64,000 nucleotides of DNA, taken from NCBI RefSeq assembly GCF_002266285.1, contig NZ_NPMS01000008.1, positions 62,001-126,000 of the forward strand, given 5' to 3'. The notes under the pieces were generated by a model. The model was not told the DNA's origin. It ran no database searches and was given only the letters and a program-made list of their open reading frames with translations. Below, piece after piece: positions 62,885 through 64,000 of the stretch; position 1 is the stretch's first letter; the number at the start of each line of letters is the position of its first letter. The translations under genes and the position numbers were made by a program. The stretch is from Virgibacillus indicus. Lineage in GTDB: Bacteria > Bacillota > Bacilli > Bacillales > Amphibacillaceae.

Positions 62885-63955
62885 ATGACTGACAAAGCAT
62901 TACAATATTTTGACACTGCTGGTTTTCAGCAGGATTTACTCAAATGGTATGATGAAAATAAACGTGATTTACCATGGCGCAAAAGCCAAGATCCTTATAA
63001 AATCTGGGTATCCGAGATTATGCTCCAGCAGACTAAGGTGGATACCGTTATTCCATATTTTCATCGTTTTATGGAACAATTTCCAACGGTTTACGAATTG
63101 GCTGATGCTGACCCCCAGGACGTTTTAAAAGCGTGGGAGGGTCTAGGTTACTATTCCCGAGCTAGAAACTTACAAAACGCCGTTCGTGAAGTTGTTGCTG
63201 AGTACGGCGGCAAAGTTCCTGATACTCCAAGGGAATTGGGGTCCCTGAAAGGAATTGGTCCATACACGAAAGGAGCCATTTTATCGATTGCTTATAATAA
63301 GCCGGAGCCAGCAGTTGATGGAAATGTCATGCGTGTATTTTCACGAGTATTAAAAATAGAAGAAGATATTGCCCAGCAGCGTACAAAAAAACTGTTTGAT
63401 ACATATGTCCGCGAAGTTATCAGTGAAGAGGACCCATCGTCATTTAACCAAGCTATTATGGATCTTGGCTCCTCGATTTGTACACCTAAATCACCGGCAT
63501 GTCTGCTCTGTCCGGTGCAGGAATATTGCATTGCCTTTGCTGAGGGAATGGAAGAAAGCCTTCCAATTAAATCAAAAGCGAAAAAGCAAAAGCCAAAAGC
63601 ATATGTTGTACTGTTAATTAAAAATGATAAAAGTGAATATGTTATTGAAAAACGTTCAGACAAAGGGCTGTTGGCAGACCTCTGGCAATTTCCAATGGTG
63701 CCAATTGACGAAGTCGGCTGGGATCATGTTGGAAACTGGGTTAATGATGAATATGGATTAGATATAAAAATAAATGCTAAAAAGGGTAATTTAAAGCATG
63801 TTTTTTCACATATTATCTGGCAGCTTGAAATATATGAAGCAGAAACTCAGCAGCAGGAATTAACAGATGAGCGTCTGCTATTGGTGGAGAAGGACGGATT
63901 GGAAAGATATCCATTTCCTGTTTCTCATCAAAAGATGATGAGCTATATAAAATAA
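62885..63955 (+). CDS. mutY: Adenine DNA glycosylase MutY
   Basis: Base-excision repair enzyme of 356 residues removing adenine opposite 8-oxoguanine. Catalytic Glu44 (SEIMLQQT), helix-hairpin-helix LKGIGPYTKGA (121-131) with Asp145 (VDGNVMR). [4Fe-4S] cysteines are Cys199, Cys206, Cys209 and Cys215 (C-x6-C-x2-C-x5-C). The C-terminal NUDIX-like 8-oxoG recognition domain spans 230-356. Start at ATG 62885; divergent from yfhP by about 90 bp, as yfhP-yfhQ in B. subtilis. Confidence 0.96.
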   Translation: MTDKALQYFDTAGFQQDLLKWYDENKRDLPWRKSQDPYKIWVSEIMLQQTKVDTVIPYFHRFMEQFPTVYELADADPQDVLKAWEGLGYYSRARNLQNAVREVVAEYGGKVPDTPRELGSLKGIGPYTKGAILSIAYNKPEPAVDGNVMRVFSRVLKIEEDIAQQRTKKLFDTYVREVISEEDPSSFNQAIMDLGSSICTPKSPACLLCPVQEYCIAFAEGMEESLPIKSKAKKQKPKAYVVLLIKNDKSEYVIEKRSDKGLLADLWQFPMVPIDEVGWDHVGNWVNDEYGLDIKINAKKGNLKHVFSHIIWQLEIYEAETQQQELTDERLLLVEKDGLERYPFPVSHQKMMSYIK

Positions 63956-63972
63956 GAATAGCTTTTGGCTGG

Positions 63973-63989
63973 TGGATGCTGGGCATCCA
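63973..63989 (+). terminator. Hairpin downstream of mutY
   Basis: TGGATGC / GCATCCA stem with a 3-base loop, but no T tract before the window ends. Terminator status uncertain. Confidence 0.35.
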
Positions 63990-64000
63990 AGTACAATGGA

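Overview
The window comes from a low-GC, endospore-forming Bacillaceae bacterium. It carries spore-germination receptor genes, the spore-cortex deacetylase PdaA, and SigA-type promoters with AGGAGG ribosome sites. Several blocks match Bacillus subtilis neighbourhoods: yfkH/yfkF/yfkD/pdaA, and yfhE/yfhF/recX/yfhH/yfhP/mutY. The many Na+-coupled carriers (SSS, SNF, AGCS, NhaC-like) and the intergenic repeat families suggest a halotolerant genus such as Oceanobacillus, Virgibacillus or Lentibacillus; this placement is an inference. No phage, complete IS element or CRISPR array is visible.

Layout. 1-8.7 kb: end of a GlcNAc/glucose PTS permease, the ABC-F protein YfmR, a large membrane protein, a C45 Ntn-hydrolase. 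7.6-12 kb: M24 peptidase plus SSS transporter, and a CoA-disulfide reductase. 12.5-16.8 kb: a tryptophan-to-anthranilate operon (kynU-kynB-kynA plus SNF transporter). 17-24 kb: NhaC-type carrier, aminotransferase, aldehyde dehydrogenase, lysine 6-dehydrogenase and an IclR regulator, which read together as lysine catabolism to 2-oxoadipate. 24.3-32.7 kb: mreBH, CAP-domain secreted protein, plsC, glutaminase, SRAP protein, AGCS carrier, YtxH-like protein, yfkH. 32.7-43.8 kb: PerR-controlled metal-efflux ATPase (pfeT), amino-acid ABC importer lacking its ATPase, yfkF, OsmC, yfkD, antiporter, pdaA, acyl-CoA synthetase. 44-47.7 kb: clpE with CtsR operators, secreted metallo-beta-lactamase-fold protein, DUF4064 protein. 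47.8-53.5 kb: two GntR-ABC transporter modules, each with a palindromic operator; the second resembles yxlEFG without sigY. 53.5-64 kb: DnaA-box cluster, small yfhE-like gene, acetyltransferase with an unusual leader, yfhF, recX, a gerA-gerB-gerC operon whose B gene has an in-frame stop, SDR, yfhH, yfhP, mutY.

The most unusual item is the leader of the GNAT acetyltransferase (minus strand, 54514-54686). It holds a tRNA-like cloverleaf without U33. One half of its T-arm can pair instead with a long downstream hairpin, and the leader ends in a terminator-like hairpin that buries the gene's own ribosome binding site. Next come a seven-member DnaA-box cluster (53586-53746), a perfect 19-bp palindrome over a GntR-family promoter, and a set of nested, modular intergenic repeats.
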